Source of the DNA: Oncomelania hupensis
Lineage: Eukaryota > Mollusca > Gastropoda > Littorinimorpha > Pomatiopsidae
Direction: 5' to 3'
NCBI GenBank assembly: GCA_036898135.1
Contig: CM072519.1
Span: 71,124,361 to 71,188,360 of the forward strand
DNA length: 64,000 nucleotides
Within the stretch, counting starts at the first letter, position 1; each line of letters opens with the position of its first letter. The position numbers were made by a program, and so were the translations under genes. Positions 1 to 11,666 of the stretch are shown piece after piece. Below the pieces are notes generated by a model that had not been told where the DNA came from, made no database searches, and saw nothing but the letters and a program-made list of their open reading frames with translations.

Positions 1-389
1 CCGATAAGTGGAATGTTGAATGTCAGAGCAGTGGTCCAGTGTCCACCGATAAGTGGAATGTTGAATGTCAGAGCAGTGGTCCAGTGTCCACCGATAAGTG
101 GAATGCTGACTGTCAGAGCAGTGGTCCAGTGTCCACCGATAAGTGGAATGTTGAATGTCAGAGCAGTGGTCCAGTGTCCACCGATAAGTGGAATGTTGAA
201 TGTCAGAGCAGTGGTCCAGTGTCCACCGATAAGTGGAATGCTGACTGTCAGAGCAGTGGTCCAGTGTCCACCGATAAGTGGAATGCTGACTGTCAGAGCA
301 GTGGTCCAGTGTCCACCGATAAGTGGAATGCTGACTGTCAGAGCAGTGGTCCAGTGTCCACCGATAAGTGGAATGCTGACTGTCAGAGC
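1..389. repeat. 45-bp minisatellite, about 8.6 copies
   Basis: Tandem 45-bp units run from the first base and probably continue outside the window. Two unit variants alternate, differing at 'ttgaatg' versus 'ctgactg'. Because 45 is divisible by three the array is open in two plus frames, which creates spurious ORFs. I see no sign that it is coding. Confidence 0.97.
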
Positions 390-591
390 AATGACCAGCC
401 AGCAAATTAGTGTTGTGACCGTTTTCACCTTTTTTTTAAGACCGCTGACTGTGGCACGCTGCCTTGTTGTTTGTTTTAATGTCTTTTTCACCCAAAAAAT
501 AAGACCCCCCGAAAATTTTAAGTTATAGAAATAAGTAAATAAAATACAATCATAATTATGATCAAATAACATCAATTCTCATAGATACTGA

Positions 592-1092
592 CTAACTGAA
601 GAACCAATAAACGTTTTTTTCTAAACTAGTGCATACATCATGATCAAAACTAATATTGCCCAAAGATCCATCCATCCATCCATTATCAGGCAGACTATTG
701 CGCAGTTGTTTGCATTCAAATAAAACATGTTTCAAAGAACACATTTCATTACATATACATTTGATATTCTTACAATATTTAGTTCTTATGGAAATTAGAT
801 ATATTCTATAAGCCATCGTCACAACAGTTCTGGGAATGCCATTATGTTGTTCAAAGAGTTGATTAAAATGACATTTGGTTTTAACTTCCTTTTCAGTTAA
901 AACATGCATCTCTTTAACTGACAGTGGTATATTTAATTTTACTGCATTATTATTTTCGGCACCAGTTTTTGCAGCTCGGTCAGCCCAGTCATTAAAGAGA
1001 AACCCACAATGAGAAGGAACCCAACAAAAGTTAACTTCTGTTCAATTAATTATAATACTATGAATCAAGTTCTTAATTTAAAAAATTATTCC
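592..1092 (-). pseudogene. LINE RNase H domain, C-terminal half (decayed)
   Basis: Read on the minus strand, this stretch encodes a WVPSHCGF.FNDWADRAAK motif. It matches the C-terminal RNase H signature (WxPSHxG..GNExAD..AK) carried by I/R1-type non-LTR retrotransposons. A Cys/His-containing tail ending ...CICNEMCSLKHVLFEC follows, as is usual after RNase H in such pol proteins. The preceding part of the same domain lies at about 1640-1990 and is separated by a younger plus-strand LINE tail (1107-1629). There is an in-frame stop before the WVPSH motif, so this is a dead copy. The clade cannot be fixed by eye. Confidence 0.75.
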
Positions 1093-1106
1093 TTTTCTTT
1101 CTTTAA

Positions 1107-1629
1107 TGTCCATTTCGGAAAGAAGGGACCATCAGTCTACATTCCAAGGTAAGACTGCTGCGCTCCCTTGTCATCTCCATCTTCCTATACGCTTGCGAAA
1201 CATGGACCCTCACAGCAGATCTCCAACGAAGAATGTAAAGCATGGAGATCAGGTGCTACAGAAGACTTCTGGGCATTTCCTATACCTAGCATATCACCAA
1301 CGACGAAGTCCGACAAACCATCACACAAGCCATTGGACAACACGACCTGCTAACAGTGGTGAAGAAACGGAAACTCCGATGGTACGGCCACGTCACCAGC
1401 TCATCAGGCCTTGCAAAGACCATCCTGCAAGGCACAGTGCAAAGAGGTAAAGAAGAGGAAGACCGAAAAAGAGGTGGGAGGACAACATTCGAGAATGGAC
1501 TGGTTTGACACAAAGCGAAGCCATCAGGGGTGCTGAGGACAGAGAAAGATGGAGTACGCTGGTTAAACGATCATCTGTGGTGCCTCTACGACCTCCGAGT
1601 TACGGGATAGGATAGGATAGGATAGGACT
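1107..1629 (+). mobile_element. RTE-like LINE, 3' end fragment with (GGATA)n tail
   Basis: This is homologous to the pol C-terminus at 24570-25070: the same 'LHSKVRLL', 'KKRKLRWYGHVT', 'LAKTILQGTVQ' and 'RWEDNIREWTG' stretches are recognisable but spread over several frames by indels. It ends in a 'ggata' pentamer tail at 1606-1627. The copy is strongly 5'-truncated and sits inside the RNase H domain of an older minus-strand LINE. Confidence 0.85.
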
Positions 1630-1639
1630 GTTATTAGAT

Positions 1640-1990
1640 TTTAGTGCTTCTAAATCTGATCTTGAATCAACAGATATAACTACACTATAAAAATGTAATA
1701 GTATATTTTTTATTCTATTTAAAGACATCAGTACTGCTATCAATTCTGCAGTGAAAGTGGAATATCCTTTTCGTAAATAAAATGATTATGTAATTTTAAA
1801 TTCAGGAATACCAAAGCTGCCTGTCCATTCAACACTGAGCCTTTTTTCTAACACATTTTTACATTAAAAAGATCGCAGGAAAGTTTTATAATCCACGTCA
1901 TTGAGATGAACCCTCTTCAATAGGCGTATAAATAGCTTCTAAAAAAAAGCCATGAGGATCCCAGATAACGTCACTTGACTCCATTAGCAA
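1640..1990 (-). pseudogene. LINE RNase H domain, N-terminal half (decayed)
   Basis: Minus-strand translation gives TAELIAVLMSL and SVDSRSDLEALKS, which fit the RNase H core with its catalytic Glu and second Asp. Upstream, in a shifted frame, GSVLNGQAALVF fits the first strand of the fold (usually TDGS...G.G). Frameshifts and stops are present. It is continuous in sense with 592-1092 once the inserted LINE tail is discounted. Confidence 0.65.
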
Positions 1991-2000
1991 AAATAGCCCC

Positions 2001-2524
2001 TAATACTGTCAATTATTCCATTGACCAAGGCGGAAACAGGGGCTGTCCACAGTCAAGGGGACGCTCATAACTCTCATGTTTTCCCGTCAAGGAAGGAAGA
2101 AAACGCGCTTTTGCCAGAACAAAATCTGTTGTCATGGCAACCGACTGTCAATCAGGCATCAGCGAGTCTTTAGTGATCCGGATATATTCGGATGTCTTGC
2201 TCTACACCCCAAACCTCCCCACTCCCTGCAATCATACCTCTCCCTGCATTCAACCCATTGTCAATGTTGGTCTTTGCATGTCTATCTCAGCCCCATCGCC
2301 TGTCCCTTTCTGTCTCACTTCACTGTCTGTGACCAATAGTTGTCCAATTGTCAAGGTTTCAATATTAGGGTTGTCTTCCTTTGTTCTGCTGTTTCTTTTG
2401 TGTTGTCATTGTAGCCCTGTAAGTCTACTCTCTCTCTCCCTCCATCCCCCCTCTCTCTCCACGTCTGTCGCTGTGTGGACTGTCTCTCTCGGCTCTGTGT
2501 TATTCCATTGTCTGTCTTCATGCT
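2001..2524. other. Anonymous pyrimidine-rich sequence
   Basis: CT-rich single-copy-looking DNA with many tgtctctctc stretches leading into the minisatellite at 2525. Short open frames show no recognisable domain and have a composition typical of noncoding pyrimidine-rich DNA. Confidence 0.5.
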
Positions 2525-3455
2525 AGTTTGGTCATTGTTTGTCTTGTCATTGTGGTGCCGTACCCCACACCAGTTTGGTCATTGTCTTGTCATTGTGGTG
2601 CCGTAGCCTACACCAGTTTGGTCATTGTCTTGTCATTGTGGTGCCGTAGCCCACACCAGTTTGGTCATTGTCTTGTCATTGTGGTGCCGTAGCCTACACC
2701 AGTTTGGTCATTGTCTTGTCATTGTGGTGCCGTAGCCTACACCAGTTTGGTCATTGTCTTGTCATTGTGATGCCGTAGCCTACACCAGTTTGGTCATTGT
2801 TTTTCTTGTCATTGTGGTGCCGTAGCCTACACCAGTTTGGTCATTGTTTTTCTTGTCATTGTGGTGCCGTAGCCTACGCCAGTTTGGTCATTGTTTTTCT
2901 TGTCATTGTGGTGCCGTAGCCTACACCAGTTTGGTCATTGTCTTGTCATTGTGGTGCCGTAGCCTACACCAGTTTGGGCATTGTTTTTCTTGTCATTGTG
3001 GTGCCGTAGCCTACACCAGTTTGGTCATTGTTTTTCTTGTCATTGTGGTGCCGTAGCCTACACCAGTTTGGTCATTGTTTTTCTTGTCATTGTGGTGCCG
3101 TAGCCTACACCAGTTTGGTCATTGTCTTGTCATTGTGGTGCCGTAGCCTACACCACTTTGGTCATTGTCTTGTCATTGTGGTGCCGTAGCCCACACCAGT
3201 TTGGTCATTGTCTTGTCATTGTGGTGCCGTAGCCTACACCAGTTTGGTCATTGTCTTGTCATTGTGGTGCCGTAGCCTACACCAGTTTGGTCATTGTCTT
3301 GTCATTGTGGTGCCGTAGCCTACACCAGTTTGGTCATTGTCTTGTCATTGTGGTGCCGTAGCCTACACCAGTTTGGTCATTGTCCTGTCATTGTGGTGCC
3401 GTAGCCTACACCAGTTTGGTCATTGTCTTGTCATTGTGGTGCCGTAGCCCACACC
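2525..3455. repeat. 43/46-bp minisatellite, about 21 copies
   Basis: The unit contains 'gtcattgtggtgccgtagcc'. Two length classes occur: 43 bp with 'attgtcttgtc' and 46 bp with 'attgtttttcttgtc'. The 46-bp class is clustered at about 2790-3110, which suggests local spread of that variant. Confidence 0.97.
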
Positions 3456-3684
3456 ATGCCCCTCATCCCCCCTTTTGTTTCCCCTCCCTCCCACTCCTGT
3501 GTCAATGTTGAGATCTGGTCTCACCACGCATCCATTCCTTCACACTAACTTTAAAGATCCTGACGCTCATGTTGGAGACGTGTGAGTGCCTGCTCCACAA
3601 ATACAGCCAGCATGCTGTAGGTCTCTTTGTCCCCAATATTCGATCGCCAACGATAGTGCTCAGAGGTCTGGGCGTCAGACGATA

Positions 3685-3755
3685 AGCCTAAAGGTCGCAA
3701 CTGAGCGCCTTGAGCAGCTTTTGGGATGGAAAAGCGCTATTTAAAACCATTATCA
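3685..3755 (+). mobile_element. Possible non-LTR 3'-tail fragment
   Basis: The run 'gcgccttgagcag...tggaaaagcgctatttaaaaccattat' has the form of a conserved 3' end shared by many metazoan L2/CR1-type elements (agcgctttgag...aaaagcgctatataaat). No coding part is attached. The assignment rests on motif resemblance only. Confidence 0.4.
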
Positions 3756-3929
3756 CGGAGATTGGGTGTTACGCATTGCCTGTAAAATTGCTATTGTCTG
3801 TTAGCGAGTGAAACAACACGGAATAGTGTTGTTGATCGCAGCTATCATCTGGCCTGAGACTTCCCGTATAACAATCAGGCAATGGACACGCCATATAACG
3901 TTGCTGTCGCTATTACTGTGTTTGTGGTT

Positions 3930-4320
3930 AGAGGAGGAGGAGGAGGAAGAAAAAAAGGAGGAAGAAGAAAAGGAGGAGGAAGAAGAGGAGGAGGAAGAAG
4001 AAGAGGAGGAGACGAAGGAGGAGGAAGAAGATGATGAGGAATAAGACGAGGAGAAGGAAGAAGAAGAGGATGAGGAGGAAGAAGAGGAAGAAGAAGATGA
4101 GGAGGAGGAAGACGAGAATGAGGAAGAAGAAGAAGAGGAAGAAGGAGGATGAGAAGGAAGAAGAAGAGGATGAGGAAAAAGAAGCGGAGGAAGAAGAAGA
4201 GGAGGAAGAGGAAGAAGAAGAGGAGGAAGAGGAAGATGAGGAAGAAGAAGAGGAGGAGGAAGAATTTGAGGAAGAAGAAGAGGAGGAGGAGGTGGAGGAG
4301 AAGGATAAGAAGAAGATGAA
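3930..4320. repeat. Degenerate (GAA/GGA)n purine tract
   Basis: About 390 bp of nearly uninterrupted purine on the plus strand, mixed gaa, gga and gat triplets. It gives meaningless poly-Glu, poly-Lys or poly-Ser frames. Such tracts can form triplex DNA. Confidence 0.95.
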
Positions 4321-4365
4321 TATGTTTGGTAGTGGTAGTGATGGGGATGCTGCTGCTGCCAAGAT

Positions 4366-4421
<56 letters not shown>

Positions 4422-4433
4422 CTGATGATGATG

Positions 4434-4465
<32 letters not shown>

Positions 4466-4482
4466 GATGATGATGATGGTGG

Positions 4483-4532
<50 letters not shown>

Positions 4533-4539
4533 GTGATGG

Positions 4540-4583
<44 letters not shown>

Positions 4584-4685
4584 GTGGTGATGATGATGAT
4601 AATGATGGTGATGATGATGGTGATGATGGTGGTGATGATGATGATGATGATGGTGGTGATGATGATGATAATGATGGTGATGATA

Positions 4686-4732
<47 letters not shown>

Positions 4733-4765
4733 AATGATGATGATGATGATGATGGTGATGATGAC
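4366..4765. repeat. (GAT)n microsatellite, about 400 bp
   Basis: A (GAT)n array with sporadic ggt, aat and gct interruptions directly follows the purine tract. The long poly-Asp, poly-Met and poly-Ile reading frames are repeat artefacts. Confidence 0.98.
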
Positions 4766-4924
4766 AGGGGTGTGGTATTGTATTTTGTGTGACATGGTAT
4801 AACTGCTAAACTAATACCATCACACTATTACCTACCAATATCTGCAGGCAATACGATAAGAAAATCCTATACTCTACTCAATTAGCCCACTACTACTGGC
4901 ACAAGCCGTCAACACAGACACACA

Positions 4925-5435
4925 ACAAACTTGGTTGAAAGAGGACTCACCCCAGTTCCGTATGAAAGATCTGCTGAAACAACCCTAGTGGTAACACTGA
5001 AGGCATTCCACCAGTCGGTCACTTTACAATAAAGGCATCCCACGAAGGGGACGCTGAGGCTATATTCTAATTTATCGAACCCCCGTTTACGACAACAAAA
5101 TATAATATAAACATCATAATAAAATATTAACACATACATATAAAATGCCTACATTGCAAAAAAAATAATATCATAGGAAGCCCTAGTGCCCATTTGGCAG
5201 AAAGCGTCCAATATTCCCAAGATGATCCAACAGACCTCATACACAAATGAGGAGTTTGGGAAGAGTTTTCAAGAAAAAAGGTGATTGGTTTAGCGAAGAA
5301 GATAGTATAGTAGATTGATAGAGGAATGAGAAAGAACAAACGACAAAGACAGCGGCAGTGGGAATTTAAAGCATTACATTTGTAGAAAGTGGGGATACTA
5401 TTTATACAGAAACCCCCGGCACTCCCACGAGGGAA
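4925..5435 (-). mobile_element. Family A retroposon, nearly full length
   Basis: The reverse complement matches the plus-strand copies at 32297, 35237 and 57236 over most of their length. It includes the 5' block with 'ttctgtataaatagtatccc', the internal 'ctgttggatcatcttgggaat' region, and 'tgactggtggaatgccttcag'. The last ~60 bp of the 3' end has been lost or has diverged. No long coding frame is conserved between copies. Confidence 0.85.
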
Positions 5436-5439
5436 TGGG

Positions 5440-6540
5440 GTGGAGAGGGGGTTATTTCGTGTTTTCTGAGCATCGAGGCTCACACTCGACAGAATACCCC
5501 ATGAATTTGCCTAAACAAGTTGCCGGACTCACCAGAAGCATCGCGCAGTGCGGAAGACGCAGCGGTGTTGACTTTAATAGGAAGGGGAGGAGGTGGCGTG
5601 TCCCCCACCCCCCGCCCCACCCCCCAGTCGCTGCCTCCAGTGTCGCTTTGAGTTGCTTTTGCTCTATCTAGTCAATCGTTTTGAGCGATCATCATGGCTT
5701 TCAGTTGACGAATCTCTTGTAAAGCTACCTTACAGCTAGAACATTCCGCGCATTTGTCTCGTTACTATTGACCTTCTTCTCGTCGCGAAGGTATGAAGTT
5801 TGCGGCCAATGGGGGTTGCCCATCAACGGTAGATTCGCTTGTTTCTTGACTGACGCGACGAATCCGGACTTTCTGGTGCCTTCCTGGTATTTTCATCGGT
5901 CTTGCCATTTCCTTCTTCAGTTGACCTTTGATTTACAAGGCTTTTGAGGCTGTTGGTCATCCTCTTGGTGACTGTATTTCTTGGCATGGTGGCGGAGCAC
6001 AATCAAGCATCCACCATTTTGAGCGTATGAATCTTCAACTGAGGCAACGCACACAGAGAGGGCAACAGGAATACCACAAGCAGGGCCGGACGATGTGGTC
6101 AGCGGAGAGGCGGGCTGCACTACAACATGCAGCAGCTCCAGAATACGCAGCAGCCTGATTAAGGGTCGCCCGTGTCGCGACGGAAGTTTATACCACCCAT
6201 GCCGTTCATGCAGCAGCAGCCCTTGCGGTGGTCTCCTATAGAGTACCCTCAGTTCCCATGTTCGAGAGCCATGATGCCCAACCCTGCATTCCCATGGTTC
6301 ATTTGTATATCATTTTAAATTTTACGTGGCATGAATAAGCACAAACAACCAAACGTATTTCAATGAAACTGTCGTTTGATTTCTTCCAATGTAGACTATT
6401 ATTTTTTAAGCAAGCAGTTGAGCAAGACAATTATTGTATACTAGTGGTTTTTGTACCCTGGCAAGCCAGGGTACACAGGTTGCTGTTTAAAATGTAGACA
6501 GAGACAACTGCTGTCTGCGAGTTTCATTTGGACGATGATA
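5440..6540. other. Anonymous region, no gene recognised
   Basis: Moderately GC-rich stretch. Overlapping open frames of 67 and 76 codons on opposite strands near 5917-6158 match no family I know and have no splice or start context. 'cagcagcagcc' repeats occur near 6212. Confidence 0.4.
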
Positions 6541-6757
6541 CCTCCCCATACCCCCTTGATACCTTCCGTACCCCCCTAGTAACCTACCTGTACCCTCCTT
6601 GATACTTCCCGTTCATCGTTTCGCAGGTATGGATGAAAGGAATCGACCATCACCATACCCCCTTATATATACCCGTATCCCCGTTATGCCTACCCATGCC
6701 CCTTTAAACCTACCCGTAACCCCCTTTTACCTACACGTACCACCCCATCCCAATCCT

Positions 6758-6849
<92 letters not shown>

Positions 6850-6928
6850 TTGAATATAGAATAATGCAAATAGAAATCATAAAAAACACCAGGGTTTTAG
6901 AATAAAATTTGATGTAAGATATTATAAT

Positions 6929-7000
<72 letters not shown>

Positions 7001-7010
7001 GTTAAAGGCA
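6541..7010. repeat. Degenerate 'taccccctt' array followed by two (AAT)n arrays
   Basis: At 6541-6740 short imperfect copies of 'cctacccgtaccccctt' recur. (TAA)n occupies 6762-6849 and a second array about 6928-6999, separated by roughly 80 bp of AT-rich DNA. Confidence 0.85.
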
Positions 7011-7079
7011 AAAAGCCTAAATTAAAAAGCAAAATATCCATATTGTAGTGTTAAAAAAAAAACATTTAAAAAAAAATAT

Positions 7080-7153
7080 GGCCCACCGGAGATTTGAACT
7101 CGGGTCCCCTGCACGGCAGGCAAAAGTCTTACCAACTGAGCTACCAAGCTTTC
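7080..7153 (-). tRNA. tRNA-Gly(GCC)-like pseudogene or tRNA-derived SINE head
   Basis: The minus strand shows an A-box-like 'tagctcagttggtaagac', an anticodon arm with a 7-nt loop CTGCCGT (anticodon GCC), and a B box 'gagttcaaatctc'. The acceptor stem does not pair (5' gaaagct against 3' gtgggcc) and a T/A-rich run follows on the 3' side. It therefore looks like a retropseudogene or SINE head rather than a working tRNA. A covariance search would decide. Confidence 0.55.
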
Positions 7154-7653
7154 ATGGAAAGAATATCAATTTTTTGGTCTATATGAGAAAACATGCTGAA
7201 ACCTCGATTCGATTTTTAATTAATCAAATTTAATTAGTTAAACACAAAACTTTGTAAGATTGGTGACATGAGTGCAAAAGTGTTTTGAATGGAAATAAAA
7301 CAAAATTTGCGGTATTACGGAACGGCAAGTTCTTGACACGGGTTGAATGGAAACCGCGCGTGGAATGAGGCTATTGCAGTTTGTGGACATTTTGTTTATT
7401 TATTTATCTCAGAAACGGTTAAACGTTCGGTAAGGAAATGTCGGCTATAACGATTTCGCAGGTTTTGAGCGCACAACAGGCCGAAACCCAGCACCCAGCA
7501 CTTGCCCAGATCAGCGTCCATACCGGACAAACTTTACAGTAGTGTCGAAGAAGGACTTCCGGCTAAGCAATTTATATATATAGATTGGCGCTGCAATCCC
7601 TTGTTACTCAAATATATAAACTTCCTCTGTTAGACCATTAGCATTCTCCACCT

Positions 7654-8260
7654 GTGTGCAGTATGGACAAAAATACTAAGCGTGTACAATCTGCAGTTTA
7701 TGTAAGTTGTGACTTGTCATATTGCACCGTCGATCCATTTCCTGTCCTTAAAGACTTGGAGGATGTGTACGCAAGTGGTGCTTGCTTGAAGATTAATGAC
7801 AACTATTCACTTAGCGTTCTTTCTATTTACTATCCCAAGGGACCCATGCAAGACAATTCAGACTGGTTAAAGAACTTTGACTTTTCTCCGGGTAATTGGG
7901 CTGTCCTTGGTGATTTTAATACGCACTCGTCGTTGTGGGAAAAGGACTGTCATTTTACCAGAAGTAACCGTTTTATCAAAGACATTGTGGATTCTCAGTT
8001 AAGTTTGTTGAATGATAGTACACGAATACCAGACACACACGCACATAAGCCTTCTGCAATAGACTTATCTCTTGCTTCCTGTAACAATGCATTAAGTTGC
8101 AATTAGCATGTTGAGGATGACAACCTTGGTAGTTATCATTTACCGATCGTTATACATTTGAACGAAAACATCGAAGATTATAACACAGAAGATTAAATTC
8201 CAAAATGTGTGTATAACCGAGCCAATTGGGATCTATTTCCTAGTTGTTTAACCGCATTTT
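7654..8260 (+). pseudogene. LINE apurinic-like endonuclease domain (decayed)
   Basis: The frame opening at 7654 encodes a typical non-LTR endonuclease C-terminal half: WAVLGDFNTHSSLW (GDFNxH...W motif), LSLLNDSTRIPDTH and SAIDLSLAS. A stop interrupts at 8104, after which the same frame continues with GSYHLPI, where functional enzymes have SDHLPI, so the catalytic Asp is Tyr here. More stops and a (TTGAA)n run follow near 8273. The N-terminal half and the whole RT are missing. A Jockey/CR1/I-like origin is possible. Confidence 0.8.
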
Positions 8261-8269
8261 AATATAATG

Positions 8270-8549
8270 ATTGAATTGAATTGAATTGAATTGAATTAGA
8301 CCTTTTTGCCCGAGTTCTAAACACTCCAAGCATCGATCAGTTGCGCACTTACATTAGGCAGAAGGTCAGTATGGAGCAAATTCTTGCCTGGTACGCCAAC
8401 AGACAGTCGTAGGCAGAACTGCGACTAACAAAAACTTTCTGCTGATGAAATGGCAACCTGGCCCTGTGTGGTCCACTGCCACTGGAAATAACGGACTGTG
8501 GTGGTTACATGCTTCTTTAAAGCGCGTTTATTGAAGAACTCCACATTGC

Positions 8550-8611
<62 letters not shown>

Positions 8612-9010
8612 GATGCTATACGCACCTTATTCCGAAATCAGACTCAAAGCGCGGCGATCTGTAACCAACATACACGCTCACATGTTACAGACACCCCTAC
8701 ATACTACACACACATTCATCACTCAAACAGGGTAAAGTCAAGTCGCCATTAGAAGACGGAAAGAAAATATCACATTTCAGTTTTTTTAATTGTAGATAGA
8801 TCATTAACGCTAGAGGGGTGGGAGAGAGAGAGAGGAGGGGGTGAGGGGAGAGAGAAAGAAAAAGAGAGAGAGGGGGGGGGGGCGATAAAAAATAAACATC
8901 ATTCACTACACATATTCCACTGTTGTTGAGAAAATAGCATCAAGTCAACATTGAGAATCAACCCAGATTCCTAAGCAGGCTTTCACATCATGTCTTAATA
9001 CCATGAATAC
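8270..9010. other. Anonymous sequence with (AAT)n and (GA)n arrays
   Basis: Contains (TTGAA)4-5 near 8273-8297, (AAT)20 at 8551-8610 and GA/G-rich DNA at 8820-8885. No gene was recognised. Confidence 0.6.
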
Positions 9011-9026
9011 ACTGTGCCTACAACGA

Positions 9027-9232
9027 AAGCTTTCATACCACGAGTTCAGTTTTCATACCACCAGTTCAGTTTTCATACCACGCGTACAGCTTTCATACCA
9101 CGAGCACAGCTTTCATATAACCAGTACAGCTTTCATACCACGAGCACAGCTTTCATACAACCAGTACAGCTTTTATACCACGAGCATAGCTTTCATACAA
9201 CCAGCACAGCTTTCATACCACCAGTACAATAC
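9027..9232. repeat. 20-bp minisatellite, about 10 copies
   Basis: Units of the type 'ttcataccacgagcacagct' vary at 'accacgag' versus 'acaaccagt'. Several frames are open because of the repeat structure. Confidence 0.95.
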
Positions 9233-9297
9233 CATGCGTACATCACTACTAAGTTATTGTACCATCCTCTCTAACACAATCACATTAGACTCATAAG

Positions 9298-9440
9298 CTG
9301 AGACGGGATTTGAACCTGATCTTCCTCCCGCCGCCGATAATCCACTCTACCCAGTCTCCTCCTTCCTGCAACAACCGACCACACAATTCTGACGCGGAAA
9401 TTAAACCCGGGCTCAGCCCAATAAACCGCGCCATCAGGTG
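9298..9440 (-). mobile_element. Possible tRNA-derived SINE fragment
   Basis: The minus strand contains a good RNA polymerase III B box ('ggttcaaatcc', near 9310), preceded by an A-box-like 'gactgggtagagtgg'. Further upstream a second pair occurs ('tggcgcggtttattgggc', 'gggtttaatttcc'). No target duplication was found, so this rests on motif resemblance alone. Confidence 0.35.
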
Positions 9441-9604
9441 ATCTCGCATTATTGTGTCATATTCCCTTCCCGACATGCCTCTGTCAACCACGTGCACTTC
9501 CATTCCGGAAGTCTAGCAGATGATAGGAAGCTGAAAAGGCGTGCGCGAGTTTTTGTGTGTAGAACGTTAGATCAAAGAGGAGGAGAACACGAAAATAGCA
9601 AACA

Positions 9605-9735
9605 ACAGACAAGAAGAAGGAGGAGGAGGAGAGGAGGAGAAGAAAATGAGGAGGAGGACAAGAAGAAGAAGAAGAAGAAGAAGAAGAAGAAGAAGAAGAA
9701 GAAGAAGAAGAAGAAGAAGAAGAAGAAATCAAAGA
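9605..9735. repeat. (GAA)n microsatellite
   Basis: Purine tract with a perfect (GAA)n core at about 9660-9725. Confidence 0.97.
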
Positions 9736-9739
9736 AGAA

Positions 9740-10295
9740 GAAGAAATCATGTAGTGTCGATGACAACAAAGGAAAAGAAGACGTTACCTAATGCTAAAGA
9801 TGGCCAGGACAAAAATACTTGTATAATCATGTACTGAAGCAAAGGAGTTCGCAATGCTCCAGCAGGTCAACATTCAGCACAAGTTGAACATCAAAATTAA
9901 TTTATAACGGATGTTAATAAAATTGTTTACCCTAAAACATAATGTATTCTTATGAGTACAATGTCAATGTCCCCCAAGGCCTCTGTTCCCAAGGCATTGG
10001 TAACCAATGCTTTTGTTTCTCCAGGCCTATGTTGCTTCACATATGTTCGTCTTCATGTGTATGTGTGTGTGTGAGATTGGGGTGAGGTGAGTACGTGTGT
10101 GTGTGTGTGCGCGTGTGTTTATATGTGTAGGGGAGGATGGGAGAGGATGAGTTAGTGAAAGACCGTGTAAGACCACAAATGGTGTACAGACCACAAATGG
10201 TGTACAGACCACAAATGATGTACAGACGTCAAATAAAATAAATGAAATAAACTCGTCTTCATACAGTAATTAGTGTCTAGTACCTCAATATATTT

Positions 10296-10342
<47 letters not shown>

Positions 10343-10512
10343 TACAAACACCAGTACAGTGTTATGGGACCACCAAGTGTTCCGACCCTGATTGTGACTT
10401 AAAGCCAACTTGAGCAAGCCAGGTGTCTGCGAGCTGGGAGTTTGCCGACCATTTTACCATAGGCGCTTGCGGTTGAAGATAAGAACAGTAAAGGGTGTGG
10501 CGAGACACTAGC

Positions 10513-10556
<44 letters not shown>

Positions 10557-11660
10557 GGGTAGATTAACGTCCCCGGACACATGAAGCGTATAGAGGACAC
10601 TAGTGTACGTAGGCCCTACTACTACAACTAATACTGCACGTGCCATGCTGTATGTAACTACCAACACTGGTGTATTTTACCATGAAGACGCTCATTTGCT
10701 GTCAGTATGTGATCAGTGTAACTCATCTTTCGAGTCAGCCATCGGATTCGATATTAATTCAGCCACCCATAGTTTGCTTCACGACAAACTAATTCTTTAT
10801 CAAATGTTATTGTTGTTTTTGAGAGTGTGTAGGATGCATTTTATCAACCAAGGCAATCCATAATACAAGACGCTTAACTGCTGTAGGTTTGAGCTCATAC
10901 CACTCAGTCACCCTTATTGGCTAATGAACGCTATCAGCAACATTTGCTGAAGATGGACGGTTTGCTAATAGATTGATCGTTTAATATTTATTTTATGGTA
11001 GTGCATTTTGTTGCTAACGTCATCAAGCTTTATTTAGGCGTGGCATGAGGTCAATATGTATGGCGCATCAAAGGTGTAGCTACAACAGTGTCAGCCTGCC
11101 GTTCCACCAGGGTTATATGTCACAAGGTCAACGTTCTCCCACAATTTTTATGTACAAACACAGTTTACTTTGTATGTGCGAGTGTGCATGCGTGTCTGCG
11201 TGCATGTGTGTGTCTGCTTGTGTGGTGTAGTGTTGAGTTGTAATGTGGTGTGATGTGGTGTGTGGTCAGGTATTGTGTGATGGTGTGTATGTGTGTGGTG
11301 TATGTGGTGTGATGGTGGTATGTGCGTGTGTGTATATGCGTGAGTGTGTGTGTTTGTGTACGTGTGTTTGTTCATGGGCCGACAAAACACGTAGCTGAGA
11401 CCACACGAGGTCTCCTCCCTCACTTGATAGAGAAGCAAGGTCTGGTCTAGTCTCCGACACGCCGTTTCTCGTCCTGGATGGAAAAGGAGATAGAACGATC
11501 AGGCCTATTTGTTCCCGTAATCCCCGGAGGGCAGCATCTAATAAGCATTATACAGTGATGTCGTTTTCGTCGGCAAATCGGCCATTCACCGATAAAATTC
11601 CAAAATGTTCGAAAGAGTCATGTTCTGATCGGCCCGCTGTCCTAAGGTTTTACGCCTCAA
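9740..11660. other. Anonymous region with small tandem repeats
   Basis: Contains (GT)n-like DNA near 10060-10110, three copies of an 18-bp 'agaccacaaatggtgtac' unit at 10167-10225, (CA)n at 10302-10338, (TTAG)n at 10511-10556, and a long GT-rich stretch at 11165-11370. None of the short frames resembles a known protein. Confidence 0.6.
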
Positions 11661-11666
11661 TCGGCC

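Noticed and set aside
3875..4802. Long poly-Ile, poly-Asp and poly-Met reading frames
   Set aside because: They are translations of (GAT)n and purine tracts in every frame, with no start, splice or domain context.
8826..8880. GA-rich tract considered as a regulatory GAGA element
   Set aside because: It is one of many GA microsatellites in the window, with no gene start nearby.
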